DNA of 64,000 bases from contig QQVE01000068.1 of the NCBI GenBank assembly GCA_003389325.1, forward strand, positions 62,001-126,000. Reading direction: 5' to 3'. Shown here one piece after another: positions 36,909 to 47,501 of this stretch; the first letter of the stretch is position 1; each line of letters begins with the position of its first letter. A model generated the notes under the pieces. That model was not told the origin of the DNA and ran no database searches. It was given only the letters and a program-made list of their open reading frames with translations. The DNA comes from Planctomycetota bacterium (lineage in GTDB: Bacteria > Planctomycetota > Planctomycetia > Pirellulales > PALSA-1355). The translations under genes were made by a program, and so were the position numbers.

Positions 36909-37172
36909 CTACTTGGCAGCCTTCAGGGCAGCCGAGAGGCGGCTCTTGACGCGGGCGGCCAGGTTGGCATGCACGACGCCGCGCGCGGCAGCCTGATCGA
37001 GCTTCTTGGCGGCCAGGCGAAACTCTTCCTCGCCGGCCTTGGTGTCGCCGGCGGCCACCGCTTCGCGCACCTTGCGAACTTGCGTTTTCACGGCGCTCTT
37101 GATCGAGCGATTGCGATTGCGGCGGACTTCGTTCTGACGCAGGCGTTTCTTGGCGCTTCGGGTATTGGGCAT
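36909..37172 (-). CDS. rpsT: 30S ribosomal protein S20
   Basis: An 87-residue basic helical protein: MPNTRSAKKRLRQNEVRR at the N-terminus and GVVHANLAARVKSRLSAAL at the end, as in S20. It binds the 5' domain of 16S rRNA. Transcribed towards pyrK and ends 15 bp from it (convergent). Confidence 0.97.
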   Translation of the reverse strand: MPNTRSAKKRLRQNEVRRNRNRSIKSAVKTQVRKVREAVAAGDTKAGEEEFRLAAKKLDQAAARGVVHANLAARVKSRLSAALKAAK

Positions 37173-37244
37173 AGAAGGTTCGTGGCGCTAGGTGGTTGGC
37201 AACGTCGTGTCACGGGCCGGTGGGCCTGCTGGCGGCCGGCCGAA

Positions 37245-38696
37245 TCACCCTTTATTACGCATTTTCGAGACTTTGTCCAGTAGGTCTGCCACGTCGCGGA
37301 AGCCGAAATCGAGGCCCGCCAGGTCGCTCAAGTACTTTTCGGCCCGATCCAGCTCGTCTTTCCACTGGTCGTCGCCGGCTTGCTTGTGCCGCTGGGCCAG
37401 TGCCAGGGCCAGATATCCGGCCAGATACAGGGTCTGCTTGCGGTCGTCGCTTTCGCGATCGGCCGTGGCCGCCAGCGACGCCTCGTAGTTCTGCATGGCC
37501 AGCTTGTACTGCTTGATCGTCTGAAAGCTTTCGCCCAGCTCCCGGTGTACGCGGGCCTTGCGCTTGGGGTCGCTCGAGGCGGCCTGCAGCATCTTGATGG
37601 CTTCCTGAACCTGGCCGGCCTTCTTCAGCCGCAGGCCCAGCTCGTACTTGTAACCGAGATGGTTGGGATAGCGCTCGCTGCGGCTGCGGTAGACCTCGAG
37701 CTCCTTCGAGTTGAGGTCCTTCTTCATCTTGCGATACAGCTCGACGGCTTCCTTGGTCCGTTCGCTCTCGGCCTTCTTCTTGGCCACGGCCAGCTTCTGG
37801 CGGGCGTTGCGCAGCGAGGCGTCTTCGAGCCGCTCGCGCACCGTGACGTCGCCTCCGGAGGCCTCGAGCGCCTTGGCCAGCACTTGCTCGGCGTCGGCAT
37901 GACGCTCGTCGCGAGTGTGCATGTCGGCCAGGTCGAAGTAGTTCTGCAAGTCCTCGGGGTTCTTGGCGATGGCCCGCTCGAGCCGCTCCTGGGGCGTGAA
38001 GCGGCTCTCCTTCTCGGTGAGCTTCGCCATCTTGCCGCCGTCGGCCCGCACGTCCTGGCTGCTCTCGGCTTCTTCGTATTTACCGGTGGAGATGGTCTTT
38101 TCGATGGCCAGATCGGCCACCGCGCGGGCGGCTTCCTCGTCGCCGGGCTTGGCCTGCTCGACGCGGTGCCAGCAGGCGATGGCCGCGTCGAACGCGCCCT
38201 GGCCCGCCAGCGCCCGACCGCACTTGCGGTTGATCTCGGCATCCTTGGGCGCGACTTCCAGGGCATGCTTGAGATAGGCCAGTTGCGCTTCGTCGAAGTG
38301 CAGTTCCTCGGCGGCCTCGGCCATGGTGGTCAGGGCCCAGGTGTCCCAGGGGTTGAGCTTAAGGATGTCCCAGCCCTTTTCGAGCACACCGGTCCAGTCC
38401 TTGCTCATGGCGGACTTCTTGACCGAGCCCTGGTTCATCTTGATCTTGGGCGCGGCCTTCATGCCGGCACCCTTCTTGTTGTCGTTGTACTTTTTCGACA
38501 GGCAGGCCAGGTACTGCTTGATGTACAGGTGATTGGCCGGGTCTCCCTTGACGCAAATGTCGAACATCTGGCTGGCGTAGTCGAAATTGCTCGACGCCGC
38601 GCTACGGCTGCCGTGTTCGAAGCATTGCTGCAGGCGCTTCCGCTTGGCCGGGGGAAGCGGCTGCCTGCCGGGTGTTTCGGGAGATTCGGTGGCCAT
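37245..38696 (-). CDS. TPR-containing conserved hypothetical protein
   Basis: A 483-residue soluble protein without a signal peptide. It opens with a basic segment (RQPLPPAKRKRLQQCFEHG), followed by helical repeats of TPR character (e.g. AEINRKCGRALAGQGAFDAA, DLQNYFDLADMHTRDERHAD, YKYELGLRLKKAGQVQEAIK, RKARVHRELGESFQTIKQYK) and a Lys-rich coiled section around residues 300-330. It is a likely scaffold. It precedes rpsT on the same strand (72-bp gap) and is divergent from cobA-hemD. Confidence 0.85.
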   Translation of the reverse strand: MATESPETPGRQPLPPAKRKRLQQCFEHGSRSAASSNFDYASQMFDICVKGDPANHLYIKQYLACLSKKYNDNKKGAGMKAAPKIKMNQGSVKKSAMSKDWTGVLEKGWDILKLNPWDTWALTTMAEAAEELHFDEAQLAYLKHALEVAPKDAEINRKCGRALAGQGAFDAAIACWHRVEQAKPGDEEAARAVADLAIEKTISTGKYEEAESSQDVRADGGKMAKLTEKESRFTPQERLERAIAKNPEDLQNYFDLADMHTRDERHADAEQVLAKALEASGGDVTVRERLEDASLRNARQKLAVAKKKAESERTKEAVELYRKMKKDLNSKELEVYRSRSERYPNHLGYKYELGLRLKKAGQVQEAIKMLQAASSDPKRKARVHRELGESFQTIKQYKLAMQNYEASLAATADRESDDRKQTLYLAGYLALALAQRHKQAGDDQWKDELDRAEKYLSDLAGLDFGFRDVADLLDKVSKMRNKG

Positions 38697-38944
38697 CGCG
38701 ACTGCGAGTTCGAATTGCGGGGGAGATACCGCCTTTTGGCAAACGCGGGAACCGACGATAATAGGGAATTCCGTCGATGCCCGGCAACCCTATATTCTAC
38801 CTGTCACGAACCGCCGAAACAACGCAGGGAGCGACCACAACTGACGAAGCTGGAACCACTTTCGACCGATTCGCGCGCGACATTGCGGGGCGCCAGACGC
38901 CGCGACATGCCGCGCCGCGGCCCCGCACACGCGAGCAGCAGCCC

Positions 38945-40453
38945 ATGCCGGACGTGACGGGAAAGGTGTATCTCGTCGGCGGCGGACCGGGCGACCCCGG
39001 CCTGCTTACGGTGCGCGGACGCGAGTGCCTGGCCCGGGCCGACGTGGTGTTGTACGACTACCTGGTCAACCCGCTGATCCTCGCGCACGCGCGACCCAAA
39101 GCGGAGCGAGTCTGTCTAGGGCGCCACGGCCGCGATCGCATCATGCCGCAGCAGGAGATCAACGCCCACCTGGTGCGCCATGCCCGCGCCGGACGCACGG
39201 TCGTGCGGCTCAAGGGGGGCGACCCGATCGTGTTCGCTCACGCGGCCGAAGAAACCGCGGCGCTGGTCGAGGCGGGCGTGCCGTATGAAATCGTGCCGGG
39301 CATCACCGCGGCGCTGGCGGTAGGGAGCTACGCGGGCATTCCGCTCACGCAAGGCGACGCGGCCTCGGCCGTGGCCCTGGTGACCGGCCAGGAACGGCGC
39401 GGCAAGCCGAGCGAACTGAACTACAAGGCGCTGGCCGCCTTTCCCGGCACGCTCGTGTTCTACATGGGCGTGACCACGGCCAAGGACTGGACCGCCAAGC
39501 TCATCGCCGCCGGCAAGCCGGCCGATACGCCGGCTGCGATCGTGCGGCGTTGCTCGCTGCCCGACCAGGTGACGATCTCCTGCACGCTCGCACGCGTGGC
39601 CGATGAGATAGCCGAACGCAAACTGCGACCGCCGGCGCTGGTGGTCGTGGGCAGCGTTGCCGCGACGCAGGTAGGCCGCGATTGGTTTACAACGCGTCCG
39701 CTGTTCGGTGTGCGGGTACTGGTGACCCGGGCCGCGGGGCAGGCCGAGACGCTGGCGGCGACGCTGAGCGACTTGGGCGCCGACGTGCCCGTGCAGCCGG
39801 CGATCGAGATCGGCCCGCCCGACGATTGGCAACCGGTGGACGAGGCGATCGCACGGCTGGAGCAGTTCGACTGGATCGTCTTTTCCAGCGGCAACGGCGT
39901 GCGGGCTTTCCTCGGGAGGCTGTTTCGGTCGCGCGACGCCCGGGCGCTGGGAGCGGTGAAGCTGGCGGCCATTGGGCCCGCCAGCGCCGAGGAACTGGCG
40001 CGGCACCACTTGCAGGCCGACGTCGTGCCCGACGAATATCGCGCCGAGGCGCTGGCCGAGGCGCTCCAACAGGAAGCGGCGGCCGGCAAACGGTTCTTGC
40101 TGGTGCGGGCCAGCCGGGGGCGCGAAGTGCTGGCCGAGGAGTTGACCGCGGCCGGCGGCAGTGTGGAGCAGGTCGTGGCCTACACGAGCCGCGACGCGCA
40201 GGCGGCCGACGAGCTGGTGGCCGAGCAGCTTCGTGCCGGCGAAATCGATTGGATCACGGTGACCAGCTCGGCGATTGCGCGCTCGCTGGCGCAGTTGTTT
40301 GGCGACGAATTGCGCAACGCCCGGCTGGCATCGATCAGCCCGGTGACGTCGGCGACGTTGGGCGAGTTGGGCTACGACGTGGCAGCCGAGGCCAGCGCGT
40401 ACACGATGGAAGGCCTCGTGGATGCCATTCTTCACGCCCAGCGCGAGGCGTGA
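38945..40453 (+). CDS. cobA-hemD: Fused uroporphyrinogen-III C-methyltransferase / uroporphyrinogen-III synthase
   Basis: A 502-residue bifunctional tetrapyrrole enzyme. The first ~245 residues are SUMT: VYLVGGGPGDPGLLTVRG, LYDYLVNP, VRLKGGDPIVFAHAAEE and YEIVPGITAALA, making precorrin-2 for siroheme/cobalamin. The remainder is HemD: RVLVTRAAGQAETLAATL, DWIVFSSGNGVRAF, LLVRASRGREVLAEEL and WITVTSSAIARSL. This fusion is known from several phyla. ATG 38945 is taken because the SUMT motif starts nine residues later; the open frame back to 38777 is not protein-like. Confidence 0.94.
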   Translation: MPDVTGKVYLVGGGPGDPGLLTVRGRECLARADVVLYDYLVNPLILAHARPKAERVCLGRHGRDRIMPQQEINAHLVRHARAGRTVVRLKGGDPIVFAHAAEETAALVEAGVPYEIVPGITAALAVGSYAGIPLTQGDAASAVALVTGQERRGKPSELNYKALAAFPGTLVFYMGVTTAKDWTAKLIAAGKPADTPAAIVRRCSLPDQVTISCTLARVADEIAERKLRPPALVVVGSVAATQVGRDWFTTRPLFGVRVLVTRAAGQAETLAATLSDLGADVPVQPAIEIGPPDDWQPVDEAIARLEQFDWIVFSSGNGVRAFLGRLFRSRDARALGAVKLAAIGPASAEELARHHLQADVVPDEYRAEALAEALQQEAAAGKRFLLVRASRGREVLAEELTAAGGSVEQVVAYTSRDAQAADELVAEQLRAGEIDWITVTSSAIARSLAQLFGDELRNARLASISPVTSATLGELGYDVAAEASAYTMEGLVDAILHAQREA

Positions 40454-40454
40454 A

Positions 40455-42138
<1,684 letters not shown>

Positions 42139-42270
42139 GTTGTGCTCCTCGGGCCAAGTGCCTATTGCCGCCTGCCAAGCGGGCATTGTGAGGCACGACC
42201 GCCAGAGACGCAATGGGGTGCGGACCTCAGTCGCGCCGGGGGCCTTCGCTCGAGCGGAGATACCACGGGG

Positions 42271-43758
42271 CTACTTGCCGCGGGCCTCGGTGATTTCGAT
42301 GGCCTTGAGCAGTCCGCGGGCCTTGTTGAGCGTTTCCTGAAACTCGTCCGCCGGCACGCTGTCGGCCACGATGCCGGCCCCGGCTTGCACGTAGGCGCTG
42401 TTGCCCTGAACGACCAGCGTGCGCAGGGCGATGCAAGTGTCCATGTTGCCGTTAAAGTCGACGTAGCCCACGGCGCCGGCGTAGGGGCCGCGGCGGTGGG
42501 GCTCGATCTCGTCGATGATCTCCATGGCCCGCACTTTCGGAGCGCCCGAAACGGTGCCCGCGGGCACGCACGCCCGCAGGGCGTCGAAGGCATCGCGCTG
42601 GTCGGCCAGTTGTCCGCAGACGTTCGAGGTGATGTGCATCACGTGGCTATAGCGCTCGATGGTCATCACGTCGGTCAGTTCGATTGAGCCGTATCGGGCC
42701 ACGCGCCCCACGTCGTTGCGTCCCAGGTCCACCAGCATCACGTGCTCCGCGCGTTCCTTGGGGTCGGCCAGCAGCTCCTCGGCCAAACGGCGGTCTTCTT
42801 CTTCGTTTGCGCCGCGCCGTCGCGTACCGGCTAAGGGGCGCACCGTCACGCGACCGTCGACCACGCGGACCATGATCTCCGGCGAACTGCCCACCAGCGT
42901 CACGCCGGGCGTACGCAGATAGAACATGAACGGGCTGGGATTCACGACCCGCAGGGTGCGATAGATCTCGAACGGGTCGCAAGCGATCTCGACTTGCAGG
43001 CGCTGGCTGATGACGACCTGGAAGATGTCGCCGGCGCGGATGTACTCGACGCACTTCTCGACGGCCCGCTCGAACTCCTGCTGGGTGAAGTTCGACTTGT
43101 AGGCGATTTCGGCCGTGCCGCCGGTGGCGATGTCGGCCGGGGCGAGCGCGGGCTCGTTGCCTTGCAGGGTGTCGACGATGGCGTCGATCCGCCGGGTCGC
43201 GTCGGCGTAGGCCTTCTTGGGGTCGGAGAACTTGTCGAGTCGGGCCATAGCCACGACGACGTTCGTCTTGTTCACGTGGTCGAAGACCACCATGTGGTCG
43301 TAAAACGCGAAGGCCAAGTCGGGCAGATCGCGGTCGTTCTCCGGCGCGTTGGGCAGGTTCTCGGTGTAGCGGACGACGTCGTAGCCCGCATAGCCCACGG
43401 CGCCGGAAGTGAAGGGGGGCAACTCTTCCAGCGAGGCGGCGCGGATGGCTTCGACGCGCTGGCGGAGTTCTTCCAGCGGATCGTCGGAAGTAAAGGTCTT
43501 GCTGTCGCCGGCTGTGCGCACGGTGACGTCGTTGCCGCGGGCTTCCAACTCGAGAAACGGCTCGGCGGCCAGGAAGCTGTAGCGGCCGACCTTTTCTCCG
43601 CCGATGACGCTTTCGAACAGGCAAGCACAGCGCCCGGCGTCGATCTTGTGAAACGCCGACACCGGCGTCAACGTGTCGCCCAGCAGGCGGCGATAGACCG
43701 GCACCAGATCGGCCCCGGCGGCCAGGCGAGCGAACGAGTGGAAGTCGGGTGAATGCAT
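42271..43758 (-). CDS. trpE: Anthranilate synthase component I
   Basis: A 495-residue chorismate-using enzyme of tryptophan synthesis. CLFESVIGG corresponds to the LLES tryptophan-feedback site near residue 47. The chorismate core has [66 protein letters not shown] and [17 protein letters not shown]. It should work with a TrpG glutaminase that is not in the window. It is divergent from mcsA. Confidence 0.95.
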   Translation of the reverse strand: MHSPDFHSFARLAAGADLVPVYRRLLGDTLTPVSAFHKIDAGRCACLFESVIGGEKVGRYSFLAAEPFLELEARGNDVTVRTAGDSKTFTSDDPLEELRQRVEAIRAASLEELPPFTSGAVGYAGYDVVRYTENLPNAPENDRDLPDLAFAFYDHMVVFDHVNKTNVVVAMARLDKFSDPKKAYADATRRIDAIVDTLQGNEPALAPADIATGGTAEIAYKSNFTQQEFERAVEKCVEYIRAGDIFQVVISQRLQVEIACDPFEIYRTLRVVNPSPFMFYLRTPGVTLVGSSPEIMVRVVDGRVTVRPLAGTRRRGANEEEDRRLAEELLADPKERAEHVMLVDLGRNDVGRVARYGSIELTDVMTIERYSHVMHITSNVCGQLADQRDAFDALRACVPAGTVSGAPKVRAMEIIDEIEPHRRGPYAGAVGYVDFNGNMDTCIALRTLVVQGNSAYVQAGAGIVADSVPADEFQETLNKARGLLKAIEITEARGK

Positions 43759-44126
43759 CAGGCGTATCGAGCGTCAGCGGAGGTTGTGTTTCGCGTGCGC
43801 CCTTGCGGTAGAGGACGCTGGCCGGCGCCTCGGGGTTCGCTTGTGGGTCGGTGTGTTCTTGCCGTACGAGTCCAGGCCTGTTCTAGCAACCGCTCTCTAG
43901 AGCCACAATGCCGCGACGCGGTGGGGCTAGCGCGGTAGTGAAAAGCCGCTGGTTTGCGCGGACTACCCATCCACCTTGACACCCCTTAGGGTACTGTTAG
44001 AATCCGACTGGCCTGGCGACCCCCCTTGATATAATTGATCTGAAAGGCGGCTTTGGGCGCGCTGGCAACCCCTCGGTGCGTTCCATGCGGTAGGCCGCTG
44101 GCGACAGATCTGGGGGTCCTCCTTGA
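43759..44126 (+). other. trpE-mcsA divergent intergenic region
   Basis: A 368-bp gap with no gene. It contains the mcsAB promoter described separately. A second TATAAT lies at 44030-44035 but lacks a -35. No CtsR-type heptad repeat or CIRCE element was seen. Confidence 0.4.
43976..44003 (+). promoter_or_regulatory. Putative mcsAB promoter
   Basis: TTGACA (43976-43981), 16 nt and TAGAAT (43998-44003). A good housekeeping-type promoter about 124 nt upstream of mcsA. Confidence 0.5.
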
Positions 44127-44651
44127 GTGCCGATGATGAAGTGCCAAAAGTGCAATAAGACGGCGACGTTTCACATCACGGAGTTGACCAAGGGGAAGCC
44201 GGAAGAACTGCATCTGTGCGAAGATCACGCACGGCAGTATCTCACCACCCAGTCGGACGAAGAGCCGGCCGTGACGCCTAGCCTGGCCGGCGTCCTGGCC
44301 CATCAGTTGGCCGTCGGTCAAACGGCCGAGGAACTGGCCCGCCTCGATCAGCGTTCCTGTCCCGTCTGCGGCATTACGTTCTACGAGTTCCGCAACCAGG
44401 GACGTCTCGGCTGCCCGTACGACTACGTGTGCTTCATGGCCGAGCTGGAACCGTTGATCGTCAACATCCACGGCGAGACCGACCACGTGGGCAAGATCTC
44501 GGCCCGGTATCCCGAGGGGACCGAGCACCGCACGCAGTTGGTGCGCTTGCGGCGCGAGATGAAAGAAGCCATCGACGAGGAAGACTACGAACTGGCTTCA
44601 AAGCTGCGCGACGAGATTCGCAAGATCGAGGAACCTCCCAAGAAGAAATAG
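44127..44651 (+). CDS. mcsA: McsA-like zinc protein with UVR motif
   Basis: A 174-residue protein with two cysteine-rich zinc-binding units (CQKCNKTATFHITEL with LHLCEDH; RSCPVCGITFYEF with RLGCPYDYVC) and a C-terminal UvrB/UvrC-type motif (REMKEAIDEEDYELASKLRDEI). This is the McsA architecture; McsA activates the arginine kinase McsB, encoded next after 22 bp. GTG 44127 is the first start; ATG 44133 or 44136 are alternatives. Confidence 0.92.
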   Translation: MPMMKCQKCNKTATFHITELTKGKPEELHLCEDHARQYLTTQSDEEPAVTPSLAGVLAHQLAVGQTAEELARLDQRSCPVCGITFYEFRNQGRLGCPYDYVCFMAELEPLIVNIHGETDHVGKISARYPEGTEHRTQLVRLRREMKEAIDEEDYELASKLRDEIRKIEEPPKKK

Positions 44652-44673
44652 CCCCGCGGGGCTGGCAAACGCA

Positions 44674-45768
44674 GTGTCTGGAAACTTCAACGTGGACCTG
44701 AACCAACTGGTAACCACGAGCGGCGAATGGCTGCGGGGCAGCGGTCCCGAGAGCGATATCGTCATTTCCAGCCGCGTGCGGCTGGCGCGGAACCTGGCAG
44801 AGTTTCCTTTCATCGGCCGCGCCGGCCAGCAGGACCGCACCGAGATCGAATCCATCCTGCGCGACTCGATCATGCAGATCCAGGAGTCGGGCGACCTGGA
44901 ATACGTCAACGTCAACGAGCTCAAAGGCATCGACCGCCAGTTCCTGGTCGAGCGGCAATTGATCAGCCGCGAGCATGCCGAAAGCGAAGGGGCCCGCGGC
45001 GTGGCCATCGCCCGCAACGAGCAGATCAGCCTGATGATCAACGAGGAGGATCATCTGCGCATCCAGGTGATGCACAGTGGGCTGGACCTGATCAGCGCCT
45101 GGGAACAGATCGACCGCATCGACTCGCTGCTCTCAGACATCGTCAACTTCGCCTACCACCCGAAGTTCGGCTTCCTGACAGCCTGTCCCACAAACGTCGG
45201 CACCGGCGTGCGCGTCAGCGTCATGCTGCACCTGCCGGCGCTGGTGATCACGCGGCAGATCGACAAAGTGTTTCGCAGCCTGCAGAAAATCAGCCTGGCC
45301 GTGCGGGGCCTGTACGGCGAAGGCTCGCAGGCCATGGGCGACTTCTATCAGATTTCGAACCAGATCACGCTGGGCAAGACCGAGATCGACCTGGTCAAGC
45401 AAGTCGGCGATATCGTGCCGGTGCTGATCGACTACGAACGCCGGGCCCGCGACTTTCTGGTGCGCGAGAGCCACGAGAACCTGCACGACAAGGTGGCCCG
45501 TGCCTACGGCATCCTCCGCACCGCGCAGACGATCAGCTCCGAGGAGACGATGCACCTTCTCTCCAGCGTGCGGATGGGCGTGAACCTCGGGCTGATCGAC
45601 GACTTGCAGATCCCGCTCTTGAACGAGCTGTTCATCCACACCCAGCCAGCCCACCTGCAAAAGCTGCGCGGCATCGAGCTCGACACGGCGGATCGCAACA
45701 TCGAGCGGGCCCGCTACCTGCGCCGCCACCTCAACAAGAACAACGGCGACGAGTCGGGCAAGAACTAG
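44674..45768 (+). CDS. mcsB: Protein arginine kinase McsB
   Basis: A 364-residue phosphagen-kinase relative that phosphorylates arginine residues in proteins, marking them for ClpCP in Firmicutes. VISSRVRLARNLAEFPF, NEEDHLRIQVM, LTACPTNVGTGVRVSVMLHLP and VRGLYGEGS are family signatures. The start is GTG 44674. The partner mcsA is directly upstream, but ctsR and clpC are not beside them as in Bacillus. Its stop codon overlaps the stop of the convergent protease gene (shared CTAG). Confidence 0.95.
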   Translation: MSGNFNVDLNQLVTTSGEWLRGSGPESDIVISSRVRLARNLAEFPFIGRAGQQDRTEIESILRDSIMQIQESGDLEYVNVNELKGIDRQFLVERQLISREHAESEGARGVAIARNEQISLMINEEDHLRIQVMHSGLDLISAWEQIDRIDSLLSDIVNFAYHPKFGFLTACPTNVGTGVRVSVMLHLPALVITRQIDKVFRSLQKISLAVRGLYGEGSQAMGDFYQISNQITLGKTEIDLVKQVGDIVPVLIDYERRARDFLVRESHENLHDKVARAYGILRTAQTISSEETMHLLSSVRMGVNLGLIDDLQIPLLNELFIHTQPAHLQKLRGIELDTADRNIERARYLRRHLNKNNGDESGKN

Positions 45769-46661
45769 CTGCGATGAGCCCGCCGCCGACGCACGAGCGG
45801 CAGGGCCGAAACGCCTGCGGCTAGCAGCACCCAAGTCGCGGGCTCGGGCACGAGCGGCATCAGGTTCACTTGGGTGAACTGGCTGATCTGGGCGTTGGCC
45901 AGAATGTCGGCTTCGGAGGCCAGGCGGCGCACGCCCGAGCCGCGCGAGGAGCGCATCAGCGGGTGCGACATGTTCAAGTGCGCGTTGCCCGAGTTGAGCG
46001 GAATCTGCGAGCCGGCGAAGGGGAGCGGAGACAGTACGTCGACGTCGTTGTCGCCCCGTTCGGCGACGAACGCGTTGTTGGCGCTCGACAGCCCCAGAGC
46101 GTGGCCGACTTCGTGCAGCACGGTGGTGAACAGGTCATGCCGCGCGGCGTGACCGAAGCCGCCGGTGAACTCGCGGCCGACGTTCATCACGCCGGCGCCC
46201 AGGTCGGCGGTGTAGTCGGTGTAGGTCGAGAACTCGACCGAGTCGGTGGGCGTGGGGTCGGCGAACCAGATGGTCGACCCGTCGCTGTCCAATGCGATCG
46301 CGGCGCTGGTCTCGCGATGCGGCGTGCCGCCTTCGCTGAGCAGGCGGTGCGTGCCGGTCGTGCTTCCGGTGCGCGGGAACCAGCCGTACTGCACGGTCAG
46401 CGTAAACGGATCGCCGTAGGCCGATTCCCAGTAGTCGACGGCCACGTCCATGATCGCTTGCAGCGTTCCGCCGCCCACAGCGTTGGCCGGCGCAGACTGA
46501 GCCGTGCCGAACGTGCCGAGCAGTTCGCCGGGGCCGCGATAGATCGCGTTAATGGTGATCGCCTGGCAGCAAGAGGCGGCCAGCGCCACGATCAGCGGGG
46601 CGCACACCCATTCGCGCAGCCGACCGAACGGCCGCGAAGGGGTCGAGTTGATCGTACGCAT
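45765..46661 (-). CDS. PEP-CTERM metalloprotease-like protein (matrixin-type)
   Basis: A 298-residue exported protein. The signal peptide spans about 18-36 (VCAPLIVALAASCCQA). The zinc motif LHEVGHALGLSSANN has HExxHxxG, but the third ligand position of the metzincin motif (HExxHxxGxxH) is Ser. DVDVLSPLPFAGSQIPLN follows. A C-terminal sorting tag, VPEPATWVLLAAGVSALPLVRRRR, matches PEP-CTERM, so it should be processed by an exosortase not encoded here. Whether it is active is uncertain. It is convergent with mcsB. Confidence 0.85.
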   Translation of the reverse strand: MRTINSTPSRPFGRLREWVCAPLIVALAASCCQAITINAIYRGPGELLGTFGTAQSAPANAVGGGTLQAIMDVAVDYWESAYGDPFTLTVQYGWFPRTGSTTGTHRLLSEGGTPHRETSAAIALDSDGSTIWFADPTPTDSVEFSTYTDYTADLGAGVMNVGREFTGGFGHAARHDLFTTVLHEVGHALGLSSANNAFVAERGDNDVDVLSPLPFAGSQIPLNSGNAHLNMSHPLMRSSRGSGVRRLASEADILANAQISQFTQVNLMPLVPEPATWVLLAAGVSALPLVRRRRAHRS

Positions 46662-46817
46662 GAAGCTGCACCGCTGTCGATCCAGAAGTCAGGCGGATCA
46701 TAGCAACGCTCCCAGGCGCGATCAATACTTCCGCCCGCGATTCCTGAAAAAAACCTAACCGCCTCCGGCGGGTATGTCTTTGCCGCGAAATTTGGCGGTG
46801 GCGCGGCACACCGGCGG

Positions 46818-47321
46818 CTAGCCCGAGGTCATCTTGCCGCGGATGGCTGACACCACGCCGGCGGGCACGAAGCGGGCCAGCTCCTCGTCGCCGGCCATGG
46901 CGGCGATCTGCTTGATCAACGAACTGGAGATATGCGAGTACTGATCGTCGGCCATCAGCAGCACGGTTTCGATGCCCGGATCGAGCTTGCGGTTGGCCAT
47001 GATCATCGTGAATTCGGCCTCGATATCGCCCAGCGAGCGCACGCCGCGCAACAGCACCCTGGCGCCGCACTCGCGGCAGAACGTGACGGCCAGCCCCGAG
47101 AACGCCTGCACGTCGACGTTGGGCACGTGCTGGACGCACGTCTTGACCAGCGCGACACGCTCCGATGGCGTGAACAGCGATTGCTTCTCGATGTTTACGC
47201 CGATGCCCACGATTAGCTTGTCGACCAGGCGGCTGGAGCGCTCGATGACGTTGACGTGCCCGAGCGTGATCGGGTCGAACGAGCCGGTGTAGACGGCGAC
47301 GCGGGAGTCGGAATTCGTCAT
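46818..47321 (-). CDS. coaD: Phosphopantetheine adenylyltransferase
   Basis: A 167-residue nucleotidyltransferase making dephospho-CoA. VAVYTGSFDPITLGHVNVIERS contains the T/HxGH active-site motif; LLRGVRSLGDIEAEFTM and YSHISSSLIKQIA are also typical. ATG 47321 gives the standard N-terminus, while the 39-residue upstream extension is not protein-like. The next pathway enzyme, coaE, is at 22294. Confidence 0.96.
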   Translation of the reverse strand: MTNSDSRVAVYTGSFDPITLGHVNVIERSSRLVDKLIVGIGVNIEKQSLFTPSERVALVKTCVQHVPNVDVQAFSGLAVTFCRECGARVLLRGVRSLGDIEAEFTMIMANRKLDPGIETVLLMADDQYSHISSSLIKQIAAMAGDEELARFVPAGVVSAIRGKMTSG

Positions 47322-47501
47322 GGCGGCGTGCCAAACGGACAAACGGAGATCCAGGGCGAGAACCCGGCCTACGCGGAATTCTAGCTTTCCGTCAGGCCTG
47401 AAGCGAACTCGGGCGGGAAAAGTCCGCAGGTACGGCAACCAAACGTGCCGAAGGTGCGGATCGCGAAAAGTTTGGTGGCAGCCCGACGATCAGAGCGCTG
47501 T

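Noticed and set aside
44030-44035. TATAAT as the main mcsA promoter
   Set aside because: It lacks a -35; the upstream TTGACA-16-TAGAAT is the better candidate.
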